A stretch of DNA of 22,341 nucleotides from Methanomassiliicoccus sp. Lineage in GTDB: Archaea > Thermoplasmatota > Thermoplasmata > Methanomassiliicoccales > JACIVX01. Below the pieces are notes generated by a model. That model did not search any database. It was not told the origin of the DNA and worked only from the letters and a program-made list of their open reading frames with translations. Shown here piece after piece: positions 15,838 to 22,341 of the stretch. The DNA is taken from assembly GCA_020725985.1 (NCBI GenBank), contig DYTM01000001.1, positions 8,940-31,280 on the forward strand. The letters are read 5' to 3'. Position 1 is the first letter of the stretch; each line of letters opens with the position of its first letter. The position numbers and the translations under genes are program-made.

Positions 15838-15953
15838 GATTCGAGATCCTCCGCGTCATGCCGGGATTCGAGCGTATCCTTCATAAGGGCTTCGCAGATT
15901 AGTATTCCTACCGTGGAGTCCGAGGTACCTCGTGGACTGTGAGGGACGATTCG

Positions 15954-17120
15954 ATGGCCAAGCTTGACCGTGGGGATGGGGGAGACGGAGCTGGAGGCTC
16001 TGAGAAACCGAGGGTGGGCGTGTACCTCTGCCGCTGCGGAGGCTGCGTCAGCGGCGTGCTCGACCTGGAAGGCATCGCCGGGGGATTGGCCGGCGATCGT
16101 GAAGTGAAGGTCGTCCGGGTGGGGGACATGCTCTGCGCCGCCTCCTCGCTCAGGAAGATGCGCGCGGATATCGAAAGGAAGTCGCTGAATCGGGTCGTCA
16201 TCGGCGCGTGCTCCCCGAGGCTGTATCAGAAGGACTTCCAGAACGAGCTCGAGCAGGCAAGCGCGAACGGGCTGATCGTGGAGATGGCGAATCTGAGGGA
16301 GCAGTGTGCTTGGATTCACTGGAACGATCCCGCGGCTGCGACGGCGAAGGCGGGCAAGGAGATCGCGATTGCTCTGGCGAAGATTAGGGCGACCTCGCTG
16401 GCCGAAAAGGGTTGTGCCGCCATTCCCGACTACGACATCTGCGACGGATGCGGCATATGTGCCTCGATCTGCCGGCTGAGGGTGATTCAGATAGTAGACG
16501 ATCCGGAGAGGAAGGGGAAGAAAGTCGCGTCGGTCGATGCGGGCAGGTGCGACGGCTGCGGGGCCTGCGTCGCCGCCTGTCCGAGCGGGGCGATGGATCA
16601 AGGGTGCTTCTCAAACAAGCAGATGCTCGCGCAGATCGACGTGGCCACCGGGAATGGAGCGTCCGTGGATCTGTCCACCCCTAACATCCTCGTCTTCTCA
16701 TGCAACTGGTGCTCCTATGCAGCGGCGGACCTCGCCGGGACGAAGCGGTTGATCCTCCCCGCCAATTACTCGATCATCCGGACGATGTGCTCGGCGAGAG
16801 TCGATCCCGAGTGGGTGCTCAAGGCGTTCTCAAGAGGCATCGACGGCGTGCTCGTGCTTCCAGGGAAACCCGGCCACTGCCACTACGAGACGGGAAACCT
16901 GAGGACGAGGAAGAGGATAACGTTGATGAAGAGAATGCTCGGGCAGTTGGGCTTCGATGATACCAGGCTCATGCTTGGATACGTCGACGCCGACGAGCCG
17001 GGCATCTTCCAGAAGGAGGTGTCCACCTTCGTGTCAAAGATACAGAGCATCGGCCCCAGCCCCCTCCGGTCCTCGGAGGTGGGAGGGAAAAGGGGAGCAA
17101 GGAAGCGAAAGAAGAAATGA
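15954..17120 (+). CDS. HdrA-N/2x[4Fe-4S]/MvhD fusion protein lacking the HdrA FAD domain (copy 2)
   Basis: The 388-residue tandem paralogue has the same order: HdrA N-terminal domain (RVGVYLCRCGG with Cys26/28, VIGACSPRLYQ, MANLREQC), two ferredoxin motifs (Cys163/166/169/173 and 199/202/205/209), and an MvhD domain with SCNWCSYAAADLAG (Cys250/253), MCSARVDPEWVLKAF (Cys279) and HCHYETGN (Cys309). The MvhD domain is closer to the methanogen consensus than in copy 1, but the Cys of the usual GCHPGDCHY is Gly in both. The FAD domain is again absent. The tail is very basic (KRGARKRKKK). I chose ATG 15954 because GAGGG lies 7-8 bases upstream; GTG 15939 is in frame but poorly spaced. The two copies may form a heterodimeric electron wire. 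No HdrB, HdrC or hydrogenase gene is in the window. Confidence 0.85.
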   Translation: MAKLDRGDGGDGAGGSEKPRVGVYLCRCGGCVSGVLDLEGIAGGLAGDREVKVVRVGDMLCAASSLRKMRADIERKSLNRVVIGACSPRLYQKDFQNELEQASANGLIVEMANLREQCAWIHWNDPAAATAKAGKEIAIALAKIRATSLAEKGCAAIPDYDICDGCGICASICRLRVIQIVDDPERKGKKVASVDAGRCDGCGACVAACPSGAMDQGCFSNKQMLAQIDVATGNGASVDLSTPNILVFSCNWCSYAAADLAGTKRLILPANYSIIRTMCSARVDPEWVLKAFSRGIDGVLVLPGKPGHCHYETGNLRTRKRITLMKRMLGQLGFDDTRLMLGYVDADEPGIFQKEVSTFVSKIQSIGPSPLRSSEVGGKRGARKRKKK

Positions 17121-17228
17121 GGTCATGCCGGGAGTGCGGCCTAGGGTCAGGAACAGGGGACGTTCCCGCCCTGCCTTCGGACGCGAATCCCGGCGCCCCA
17201 CTATCTTAGAAGAAAGGGAGAATGGGAG

Positions 17229-18293
17229 ATGAGGACTCTCGCAGTGGACATCGGCGTCGGGACGACGGACATCATGTTGATCGACCCGGATAGAAGACCC
17301 GAGAACTGCGCCAAGATGGTACTGCCCTCGGCGGCGCAGATCCATGCCGCGGCGGTGGCCTTCGCCACGAATCTCCGCACGGATCTGTTCGTCATAGGGG
17401 ACACCGTCGGCGGAGGCCAGTTCGCCAGCGCCCTGAAGAAGCACGTTTCCTCTGGTCTGAAGGTGACGATGAGCGAAAGCGCCGCGTTCTCAGTCAGAAA
17501 CGATCTGGACGAGGTTAGGGAAAGGGGAATAGAGGTGAGCGACAGGGCCCTCCCTTCCGGTTTTGTCGGCGAGGTTCTCTGGCTGCAGGAGGTGAGGCTC
17601 CGGGGGCCGGCGCGATTGCTGAGGGAGTCGGGCGATGGCGGCGCTATCGAGGCGGTTGCGATCGCCGTCCAGGATCACGGGGTTTCACCGAAGGGGACGA
17701 GCAACCGCACGACGAGGATAGAGCGGTTCAGGAGGACGCTCAGCAGGGAGAGGAAGCTCGAGTACCTCGCCTATCGGTTGGGGGCGATACCGGAGGAGTT
17801 CATTCGGATGCGGAGCGCAGCCCGGAGGGCCCAGAGCGAGGTCCCGGATGCGGAGGTGTTCGTCATGGACACCTCCCCGGCCGCGGCGCTCGGATGTCTT
17901 TCGGACCCTGATGTCCGCGGAGACGAGCGCGTCCTTGCGATCAACTTCGGCAACGGGCACACGCTCGGTCTGCTCATCGATGCCGGAGAAGTGCTCGGAG
18001 GCTTCGAGGCCCACACCGCGCAGTTTCTCGGTGGGGAAGACATCGGGACGTATGTTCGGGGATTCATCGAAGGGGAGCTGACGAACGAGGAGGTCTTCGC
18101 CGAAGGGGGCCATGGCCTGTTCAGGCTCGAGGAGAATCTGCCCGAGCCCGACAAGATCCTGGTGACCGGGCCGAATAGGGCACTGATGGAACGCTCTGGC
18201 ATCGAGTTCCGTTACGCCACTCCGGCGGGGGACGTCATGATGACCGGCCCGATGGGCCTGCACAGAGCCGTGAAGGCGCTGACTGGGCGATAG
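17229..18293 (+). CDS. DUF1786 family protein (actin/Hsp70-like ATPase fold)
   Basis: The 354-residue protein belongs to the DUF1786 group, often misnamed pyruvate-formate-lyase activating enzyme. It shows the ASKHA ATPase pattern: phosphate-1 loop VDIGVGTTDI (6-15), phosphate-2 loop NFGNGHT (239-245) and an adenosine-site VTGPNRALM near the end. The long conserved stretch VIGDTVGGGQFASALKKH is characteristic of the family. The function is not established. ASKHA ATPases of similar make-up drive low-potential electron transfer in activators of dehydratases and corrinoid enzymes. Its position 108 bases behind the two iron-sulfur proteins makes such a role plausible, but no ferredoxin-type cysteine cluster is present in this protein. 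I chose ATG 17229, with AAGGGAG 8 bases upstream. Confidence 0.82.
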   Translation: MRTLAVDIGVGTTDIMLIDPDRRPENCAKMVLPSAAQIHAAAVAFATNLRTDLFVIGDTVGGGQFASALKKHVSSGLKVTMSESAAFSVRNDLDEVRERGIEVSDRALPSGFVGEVLWLQEVRLRGPARLLRESGDGGAIEAVAIAVQDHGVSPKGTSNRTTRIERFRRTLSRERKLEYLAYRLGAIPEEFIRMRSAARRAQSEVPDAEVFVMDTSPAAALGCLSDPDVRGDERVLAINFGNGHTLGLLIDAGEVLGGFEAHTAQFLGGEDIGTYVRGFIEGELTNEEVFAEGGHGLFRLEENLPEPDKILVTGPNRALMERSGIEFRYATPAGDVMMTGPMGLHRAVKALTGR

Positions 18294-18325
18294 AGGCTTC
18301 CTCTTTCACGAACGCTCCCGCGCCC

Positions 18326-19513
18326 TCATGACCGAGACGATCTCCTTTGCGAGATTGAGGCCCCTCCGGTCCTGGCAGCTGCAGGCCGCAAATCATCCAG
18401 GGACAGAAAAGGGTGGCAGTCCGCCGTTATCCAGGTGCGGAGCACCTCCCCGCTCGGAACCTTCTCGCCCCTCTTCCGGCGGATGAGGAGCGACTCGAGG
18501 TCCAGTATCAAGTCCACCCACCTCACCCCTTCCCTGTAGTCGAACCGCGGTTCCGCTCTTCTTCCAAGGGCGTCGAGGCACCTGATGAGCTGCATGTTGA
18601 GCCCCGCCGCCGACATGTTCAGGTTCTGCATTCCCGTGCGAGGGTTCAGCTCGATGAGTTTGAAACGGCCGTCTCTCCGGTCCCGCTTGAATTCGACCCC
18701 TCCCATCCCTGTGTAGCCCAGTCCCTGGAAAAACTTCAGGCCGAGTTCCCGGACCTCCGCGTTCTTAGCGCTCTCGTGGACCGTCCCCACCCCGAAGTCG
18801 GGGGGATACTGTCTTATCTTCCTGGCCATGTATAGGGCCAGAGGCTCCCCCGCCCGGTCGAAGTATCCGTGGAGTCCGTAGAGATTCGTTTCCGGGCCTT
18901 CTACAATCTCCTGGACCATCGCCTCCAGACCCTTCGACAGAACAAGTGCGAACTGCTTCCTCAGCTCCTCGAGGTCCCGGACAGCGAACCCCTTCTTCCC
19001 GAACCTCTCGGCGAATTGGTGGGAGTAGCAGGGCTTGATGAACGCTGGGTACTGAATCCGGTCCGCCATCGCGTCCAGCTCCGAGACGGACCTGGGAAAG
19101 ATCGTTCTCGGGATCGGAACGCCGATCCTCTCGGCCAGCTCGTACTGGACTCTCTTGTTCACGATCCCTTCCACGATGTTCTCCCGGGGAATGACAAAGT
19201 GGAAGTGCTTCGAGAGTTGCGATCGGTGCCTCGAGACGAAGAGGACGTAGACGTCCGAGGCTGGAAGGAGGACTCCGCCTCCCGCCTCCCCTTCCCTCAT
19301 CAGGGCATCAAGCGCTCCCTTGGGGTCGACAGAAGGATTCGGGGCGAGCAGCGGCCTACAGTACCTGGAGAAGAGGCCAGGAGCGTCGCGCACGAAGTCC
19401 ACGCCGACGACCGGGATGCCTTCTCTTCCCAGGCTGCGGGTGATGCCCAGGCCGTTTGCGCCCATATGCAAGACGAAGGCCGGCGGGTTCGCCTCGGTTC
19501 GTGATGGGGTCAT
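18326..19513 (-). CDS. ATP-grasp carboxylate-amine ligase-like protein
   Basis: The protein is about 395 residues with ATP-grasp order. There is a nucleotide-like N-terminal domain (MGANGLGITRSLGREGIPVVGVD), an ATP lid with the conserved Lys in YPAFIKP (near 160), a QEIVEGPE strand, and metal ligands Glu in GVEFK and Glu/Asn in IELNPRTG. Relatives include D-aspartate ligase and other carboxylate-amine ligases; substrates cannot be read. I chose ATG 19513; TTG 19522 is in frame. Behind HPFLSLDDLRPAAA the current frame ends in a Ser/Arg-rich tail. Reading one base back gives GLNLAKEIVSVMRARERS with a stop at 18306, which looks more like a natural C-terminal helix. A single missing base near 18360-18375 is therefore possible. 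Confidence 0.82.
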   Translation of the reverse strand: MTPSRTEANPPAFVLHMGANGLGITRSLGREGIPVVGVDFVRDAPGLFSRYCRPLLAPNPSVDPKGALDALMREGEAGGGVLLPASDVYVLFVSRHRSQLSKHFHFVIPRENIVEGIVNKRVQYELAERIGVPIPRTIFPRSVSELDAMADRIQYPAFIKPCYSHQFAERFGKKGFAVRDLEELRKQFALVLSKGLEAMVQEIVEGPETNLYGLHGYFDRAGEPLALYMARKIRQYPPDFGVGTVHESAKNAEVRELGLKFFQGLGYTGMGGVEFKRDRRDGRFKLIELNPRTGMQNLNMSAAGLNMQLIRCLDALGRRAEPRFDYREGVRWVDLILDLESLLIRRKRGEKVPSGEVLRTWITADCHPFLSLDDLRPAAARTGGASISQRRSSRS

Positions 19514-19558
19514 CTCTGGCAAAGGCGTTGATATTGGGAGAACGAGATAAGCTTTGGG

Positions 19559-19684
19559 ATGAGTTCGCCGGGCGGAACCTCACCCGTGGAGCCAATCCTG
19601 GGCGAGACGAAGGAGGAAGCGGAGGTGAGGAGGACTTGGCTGCAGTCTGTCTCTCGAGGATCCAGGCGGATCACGATCACCTAG
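19559..19684 (+). CDS. Possible small protein, 41 residues
   Basis: A short plus-strand frame runs from ATG 19559 to TAG 19682-19684 in the 169-base gap between two minus-strand genes. Its middle (GETKEEAEVRRTWLQ) could form an amphipathic helix and the N-terminus is Pro/Gly/Ser-rich. I know no family like it. There is no clear ribosome site. It may be chance or part of a broken gene. Confidence 0.2.
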   Translation: MSSPGGTSPVEPILGETKEEAEVRRTWLQSVSRGSRRITIT

Positions 19685-19691
19685 GCCAGGA

Positions 19692-20123
19692 TTACCCCAG
19701 CCTCCCGGCCTCCCGCTCCCTCCTCGTGAACCTCTCGAGAGCGCCCCGGACGGTGCCTTCGAATCCCTGGACAATACGTATTCCCGCGTCTGAGAGAATT
19801 CGCTTAGCATGCGGCCCGACGAATCCAGTGAGGACGACGTCGACCTCCAAGTCGACGACTGCCTGGGCAGCCATCGCGCCGGTGCCAGTGGGAGAATGGG
19901 ACGCTTCGTTGAGGACCGCCTCGTACTCCATCGTGTCCGGATCCACGATGATGAAGTACTCGCACATGCCGAACTCGTCGTCCACCTCCGAATCGAGCGT
20001 CTCCCCGACCGAAGAGATGCAAACCCTCAGCCTCGACCCCCTTTCAAGGGGGATATCAGCGCCCGAGGAGATTAGCCTTCCTGGACAATGGGCCGCGACT
20101 CCCTCGCGGCCTGCGCCAGTCAC
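19692..20123 (-). CDS. NifX/NifB-type dinitrogenase iron-molybdenum cofactor domain protein
   Basis: The conserved domain occupies the last 110 residues: RVCISSVGETLDSEVDDEFG, then the CEYFIIVDPDTMEYE strand, GTGAMAAQAVVDLEVDVVLTGFVGPHA and IRIVQGFEGTVRGAL. This matches the small NifX/MTH1175-like proteins that bind iron or iron-molybdenum clusters or act as cluster carriers. No nif gene is nearby, so nitrogen fixation is not implied. The only usual in-frame start is GTG 20123, which adds about 31 residues without domain character. Another possibility is a non-standard CTG directly before the first strand, which has GGGGG about 6 bases upstream. The start is therefore uncertain. A palindrome at 20037-20052 lies inside this N-terminal stretch. 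Confidence 0.8.
   Translation of the reverse strand: MTGAGREGVAAHCPGRLISSGADIPLERGSRLRVCISSVGETLDSEVDDEFGMCEYFIIVDPDTMEYEAVLNEASHSPTGTGAMAAQAVVDLEVDVVLTGFVGPHAKRILSDAGIRIVQGFEGTVRGALERFTRREREAGRLG
20037..20052. repeat. Perfect GC palindrome at the NifX-like gene start
   Basis: CCCCCTT-TC-AAGGGGG has perfect 7-base arms and a 2-base centre. If the NifX-like protein starts at the inner CTG, this element would be in its leader, where it could be an operator or a hairpin that hides the ribosome site. If GTG 20123 is the start, it is coding sequence. No function is shown. Confidence 0.4.
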
Positions 20124-20194
20124 CCGATTTCCGTATCCAATTCGGATTTGGGGACAGCTTGAAATAGGTCGAGGCCTGATGAAAGACCGATAAT

Positions 20195-20560
20195 ATGAGA
20201 AGGAATAGCGCCCTGTTCGCCCTCGTCGCCGTGATCATATGTTTCGTCGTCGTGCTGGCTATCGTAGCGGCGCTCTTCGCCCCTTCGGGGGAATTCTGGC
20301 TGGACGGCACACACATGCAGTTCGACTGGTCCGGCATGTGGTGGCTCATGATCCTAGGAATGCTCGTTCCGGTCGTGATAGTCCTGATCGTCGTGCTCGC
20401 GATACTCTCTCTCAGGCCGACTGCCCGGGTGCAGTACGGATGGCGGTATGAGCAGTCCCCTGATCAGAAAAGGCAGGCATTGGAGGTGCTGGGGGAGCGA
20501 TACGCTCGGGGGGAGATCACCAGGGAAGAGTACCTGCGGATGAAGGATGACCTGAGGTAG
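20195..20560 (+). CDS. Small membrane protein with SHOCT domain
   Basis: The 121-residue protein has two TM helices (about 8-30 and 46-71) separated by a short outside loop (APSGEFWLDGTHMQFDWSG). A SHOCT domain follows at the C-terminus (about 90-121), with LGERYARGEITREEYLRMKDDL. SHOCT is a short helical domain thought to aid oligomerisation, usually found at the end of membrane or secreted proteins. The role is unknown. There is no ribosome site before ATG 20195, and GAAATAGG about 30 bases upstream may be a TATA-like box of a leaderless transcript. It converges with the epimerase gene 20 bases further on. Confidence 0.78.
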   Translation: MRRNSALFALVAVIICFVVVLAIVAALFAPSGEFWLDGTHMQFDWSGMWWLMILGMLVPVVIVLIVVLAILSLRPTARVQYGWRYEQSPDQKRQALEVLGERYARGEITREEYLRMKDDLR

Positions 20561-20580
20561 ACCGTTCTCGCCGTCCCCAG

Positions 20581-21624
20581 TCACTCGAGAAGGGCCCTGT
20601 TGGCGCCGACCCAGTCGTAGACCTTCCGCACTCCCGCCTCGACTCCCACCTCGGGCTTCCAGTCGAGCTCCTTCCGCGCCTTGGCGATGTCGGACACGTA
20701 GACCTTCTGATCGCCCGGCCTCCAATCCGAGTAGGCGAGCTCGAAATCCCTCCCGCTCCATTTCTCTATCATACCGACGAGTTCGAGGATGGAGATAGTG
20801 TTCTCCCTCCCCCCGCCCATGTTGTAGACCCCGCTCCTCACCCTACCGGATGCGAAGGAGTCGAACGCTCTCACGAGGTCGGTCACGTAGAGGATGTCCC
20901 GTACCTGTTTGCCGTCCCCGTAGACCGTCACCTTCTTCCCTGTCAGATGGGCGATGATGAACCACGCCACCCAACCCTGGTCCTCCACCCCGAACTGCCT
21001 CGGTCCGTAGATGCAGGACATTCTGAAGACTGCCGTCCTTAGCCCGTAGGTGTGAGCGTAGTCCTGAACGTACAGGTCCGCGGCGGTCTTCGAGCAGCCA
21101 TAGGGGGTGTGCTCGCAGCGGTCAATCGAGAAGGACTCGTCGATGCCGTTCAGCATCTCGTCCTCGAACACGTACCTGCTGGCTTTCTCGGCGACTGGAA
21201 TCTGGTTCACGTTGCCACCGTAGACCTTGTTCGTCGAGGTGAAGACGATGGTCGGATTCGTTCCGGCCTTTCTCGCCGCCTCGAGCACATTAAAGGTCCC
21301 GAGGAGGTTGACCCGGAAGTCCGTCCGCGGATCGACGAGCGAGGTCGTGACGGCCGTCTGGGCTGCGGTGTGGATGACGAGGTCCGCATCCCGGATCGTC
21401 CTCGCAAGCCCCGCGGGGGAAGTGACGTCCGTCTTGTTCATCCTCACACCCGCCATGCCTGAAAGGAAGTTCCAGTTGTACGAGGCGGTGTCAGCCGACT
21501 TCTTGCTCAGGAGCCTGGCTCTGCTCAGATCGTCCAGTCCGACGACCTCGTTCCCCGCGGAGGCGAAATGCTCGCACGCATGCGAGCCGATGAAACCCGC
21601 CCCTCCCGTCACCACGACCTTCAT
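20581..21624 (-). CDS. NAD-dependent sugar epimerase, CDP-paratose 2-epimerase (tyvelose epimerase)-like
   Basis: The 347-residue extended short-chain dehydrogenase starts with VVVTGGAGFIGSH (3-15) and has catalytic Tyr175/Lys179 in YGCSK. Its active-site segment is STNKVYG (130-136) instead of STDEVYG, and it has GIDESFSIDRCEHTPYGCSKTAAD and FRMSCIYGPRQFG in the right places. These are marks of CDP-paratose 2-epimerases (RfbE), which change C2 of CDP-paratose to give CDP-tyvelose. The other genes of CDP-tyvelose synthesis are not in the window, so the substrate may be another nucleotide sugar, such as UDP-glucose. I chose ATG 21624 because it starts the nucleotide fold and AAGGTG precedes it. 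The frame extends upstream to 21786 without domain character. A TATA-like AACTATAC lies near 21664. Confidence 0.85.
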   Translation of the reverse strand: MKVVVTGGAGFIGSHACEHFASAGNEVVGLDDLSRARLLSKKSADTASYNWNFLSGMAGVRMNKTDVTSPAGLARTIRDADLVIHTAAQTAVTTSLVDPRTDFRVNLLGTFNVLEAARKAGTNPTIVFTSTNKVYGGNVNQIPVAEKASRYVFEDEMLNGIDESFSIDRCEHTPYGCSKTAADLYVQDYAHTYGLRTAVFRMSCIYGPRQFGVEDQGWVAWFIIAHLTGKKVTVYGDGKQVRDILYVTDLVRAFDSFASGRVRSGVYNMGGGRENTISILELVGMIEKWSGRDFELAYSDWRPGDQKVYVSDIAKARKELDWKPEVGVEAGVRKVYDWVGANRALLE

Positions 21625-21812
21625 CCACTGCACCTTTCCGACAGTGATTGCTTCCCCCGGTATAGTTGTTTTTCCATTCAAGGGCTCGGACGAGGATTTC
21701 CAAATGACTGGAGGGGCGGATGGGGGGTTGCGGCGCCGCTGTTCGCAGCATTTCCCCCGAATCGTCGTGAACGGGTCAACGCTCAAATACCAGTTGAATC
21801 GATTCTTTGAAT

Positions 21813-22247
21813 ATGCCTCTCGGAGACCCGATGGGAGGGGAAGGGGAGCCAGAACGGAAGGGCAGGCTGGTAAGAGTATGGATCGCAGCCGTGCCGGTCA
21901 GCAACCTCGAGGCCGCGGTCGAATTCTATGCCGACGTTCTCGGGTTCCCGCTCCAGTTGGACGAGAGGGCGCGGAACTGGGTGGAAGTGGGCCCGGGCGA
22001 GCCGCTCGGCAAGATCGCTCTCTACGTGCCAGCGGTTCACGACGAACGACAGCCTGGCGGCCAGACCAACATCGTCCTGGAAACGGACAGCATCTACGAC
22101 TTTCACAAGCGGCTTGTCGACGAGGGCGTGAGGTTCAGGCTCAAGCCGCAGCGGCAGGAGTGGGGCGGCTTGATGGCGGTGTTCTCGGACCCGGACGGCA
22201 ACGAGTTCCAGGTGGTCGAGGACCCAGAGCATTACACGCGGTCTTGA
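21813..22247 (+). CDS. VOC-superfamily (glyoxalase/bleomycin-resistance-like) protein
   Basis: The 144-residue protein has one VOC unit: VRVWIAAVPVSNLEAAVEFYADVLGFPL at the start, WVEVGPGE and ALYVP in the middle, and VFSDPDGNEFQVVEDPEH at the end, with Glu in NEFQVVE as the usual second-side ligand. The first-strand His that binds metal in many members is missing, so enzymatic metal chemistry is not assured. The substrate cannot be inferred. The frame begins at TTG 21807. I chose ATG 21813 because a TATA-like CTCAAATAC lies about 27 bases upstream, pointing to a leaderless mRNA. It diverges from the epimerase across about 190 bases. Confidence 0.8.
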   Translation: MPLGDPMGGEGEPERKGRLVRVWIAAVPVSNLEAAVEFYADVLGFPLQLDERARNWVEVGPGEPLGKIALYVPAVHDERQPGGQTNIVLETDSIYDFHKRLVDEGVRFRLKPQRQEWGGLMAVFSDPDGNEFQVVEDPEHYTRS

Positions 22248-22306
22248 TCCAGGCACCCCGTCTTCCGCATTCCCTTCACTTGGGAGATTTCACTTTCGCC
22301 AGAGAC

Positions 22307-22341
22307 ATGGCCGCGACCGAGGAGGCGGCAGTTCAGGTCAG
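22307..22341 (+). CDS. Possible start of a further gene cut by the window edge
   Basis: ATG 22307 opens a plus-strand frame (MAATEEAAVQV) that stays open to the last base. TGGGAGATTT lies 18-26 bases upstream, too far for a normal ribosome site. It is too short to identify. Confidence 0.2.
   Translation, partial: MAATEEAAVQV

Noticed and set aside
15693..16601. 302-codon minus-strand frame across the two HdrA/MvhD-like genes
   Set aside because: It spans two real plus-strand genes and the gap between them and shows no domain.
19692..20123. Nitrogen fixation role for the NifX-like protein
   Set aside because: Small proteins of this family are common in anaerobic archaea without nitrogenase, and no nif gene is in the window.
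1..22341. CRISPR array, transposase, integrase, rRNA or tRNA genes
   Set aside because: I looked for evenly spaced repeats, IS-type proteins and conserved RNA segments and found none.

Overview
This window looks like a chromosomal segment of a GC-rich, anaerobic archaeon. A Euryarchaeota/Thermoplasmatota-type lineage is my best guess, with a methanogen-like or hydrogen/heterodisulfide-type redox inventory. The archaeal signs are AT-rich TATA-like boxes about 25-30 nt before several starts with very short leaders, two compact iron-sulfur flavoproteins, a NikR-type regulator, HdrA/MvhD-type proteins, a DUF1786 protein and an archaeal long-form RmlA. There is no 16S gene or other firm taxonomic marker, so the lineage is an inference.

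Layout. 1-1083 (+): iron-sulfur flavoprotein, then a NikR-like metal regulator. 1109-3281 (+): a palindromic operator candidate and a Zn/Cd/Pb P1B-ATPase. 3424-4029 (+): an exported, membrane-anchored protein of unknown function. 4101-5786 (-): a one-component-like REC-GAF-PAS sensor with a Cys-containing output domain. 6075-10210 (-): rfbB, a 2-hydroxyacid dehydrogenase, a GT2 glycosyltransferase, and a zinc-ribbon/HisA-like locus split by an apparent -1 frameshift. 10287-11729 (-): a DUF454 membrane protein, a second iron-sulfur flavoprotein and the relic of an iron-dependent alcohol dehydrogenase. 11925-14454: rfbC (-) diverging from rfbD-rfbA (+). 14656-18293 (+): two tandem HdrA-N/ferredoxin/MvhD proteins without the HdrA FAD domain, then a DUF1786 actin-fold ATPase-like protein. 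18306-20123 (-): an ATP-grasp ligase and a NifX-like protein. 20195-22247: a SHOCT membrane protein (+), a CDP-paratose-2-epimerase-like enzyme (-) and a VOC protein (+). A possible start of another gene lies at the right edge.

How the genes fit together. RfbA, RfbB, RfbC and RfbD are all present, so the cell can probably make dTDP-L-rhamnose from glucose-1-phosphate. With the GT2 enzyme and the tyvelose-type epimerase this suggests synthesis of a surface glycan or S-layer/N-glycan. The 14.6-18.3 kb block is the most unusual part: two stripped-down electron-transfer proteins followed by an ASKHA-type ATPase, which could form an electron-delivery module. The NikR-like gene and the ATPase probably form a metal-homeostasis unit. 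One gene is clearly decayed (the alcohol dehydrogenase). Two further reading-frame breaks (9.88 kb and 18.36 kb) both look like single missing bases, so sequencing or assembly error must be considered for them.
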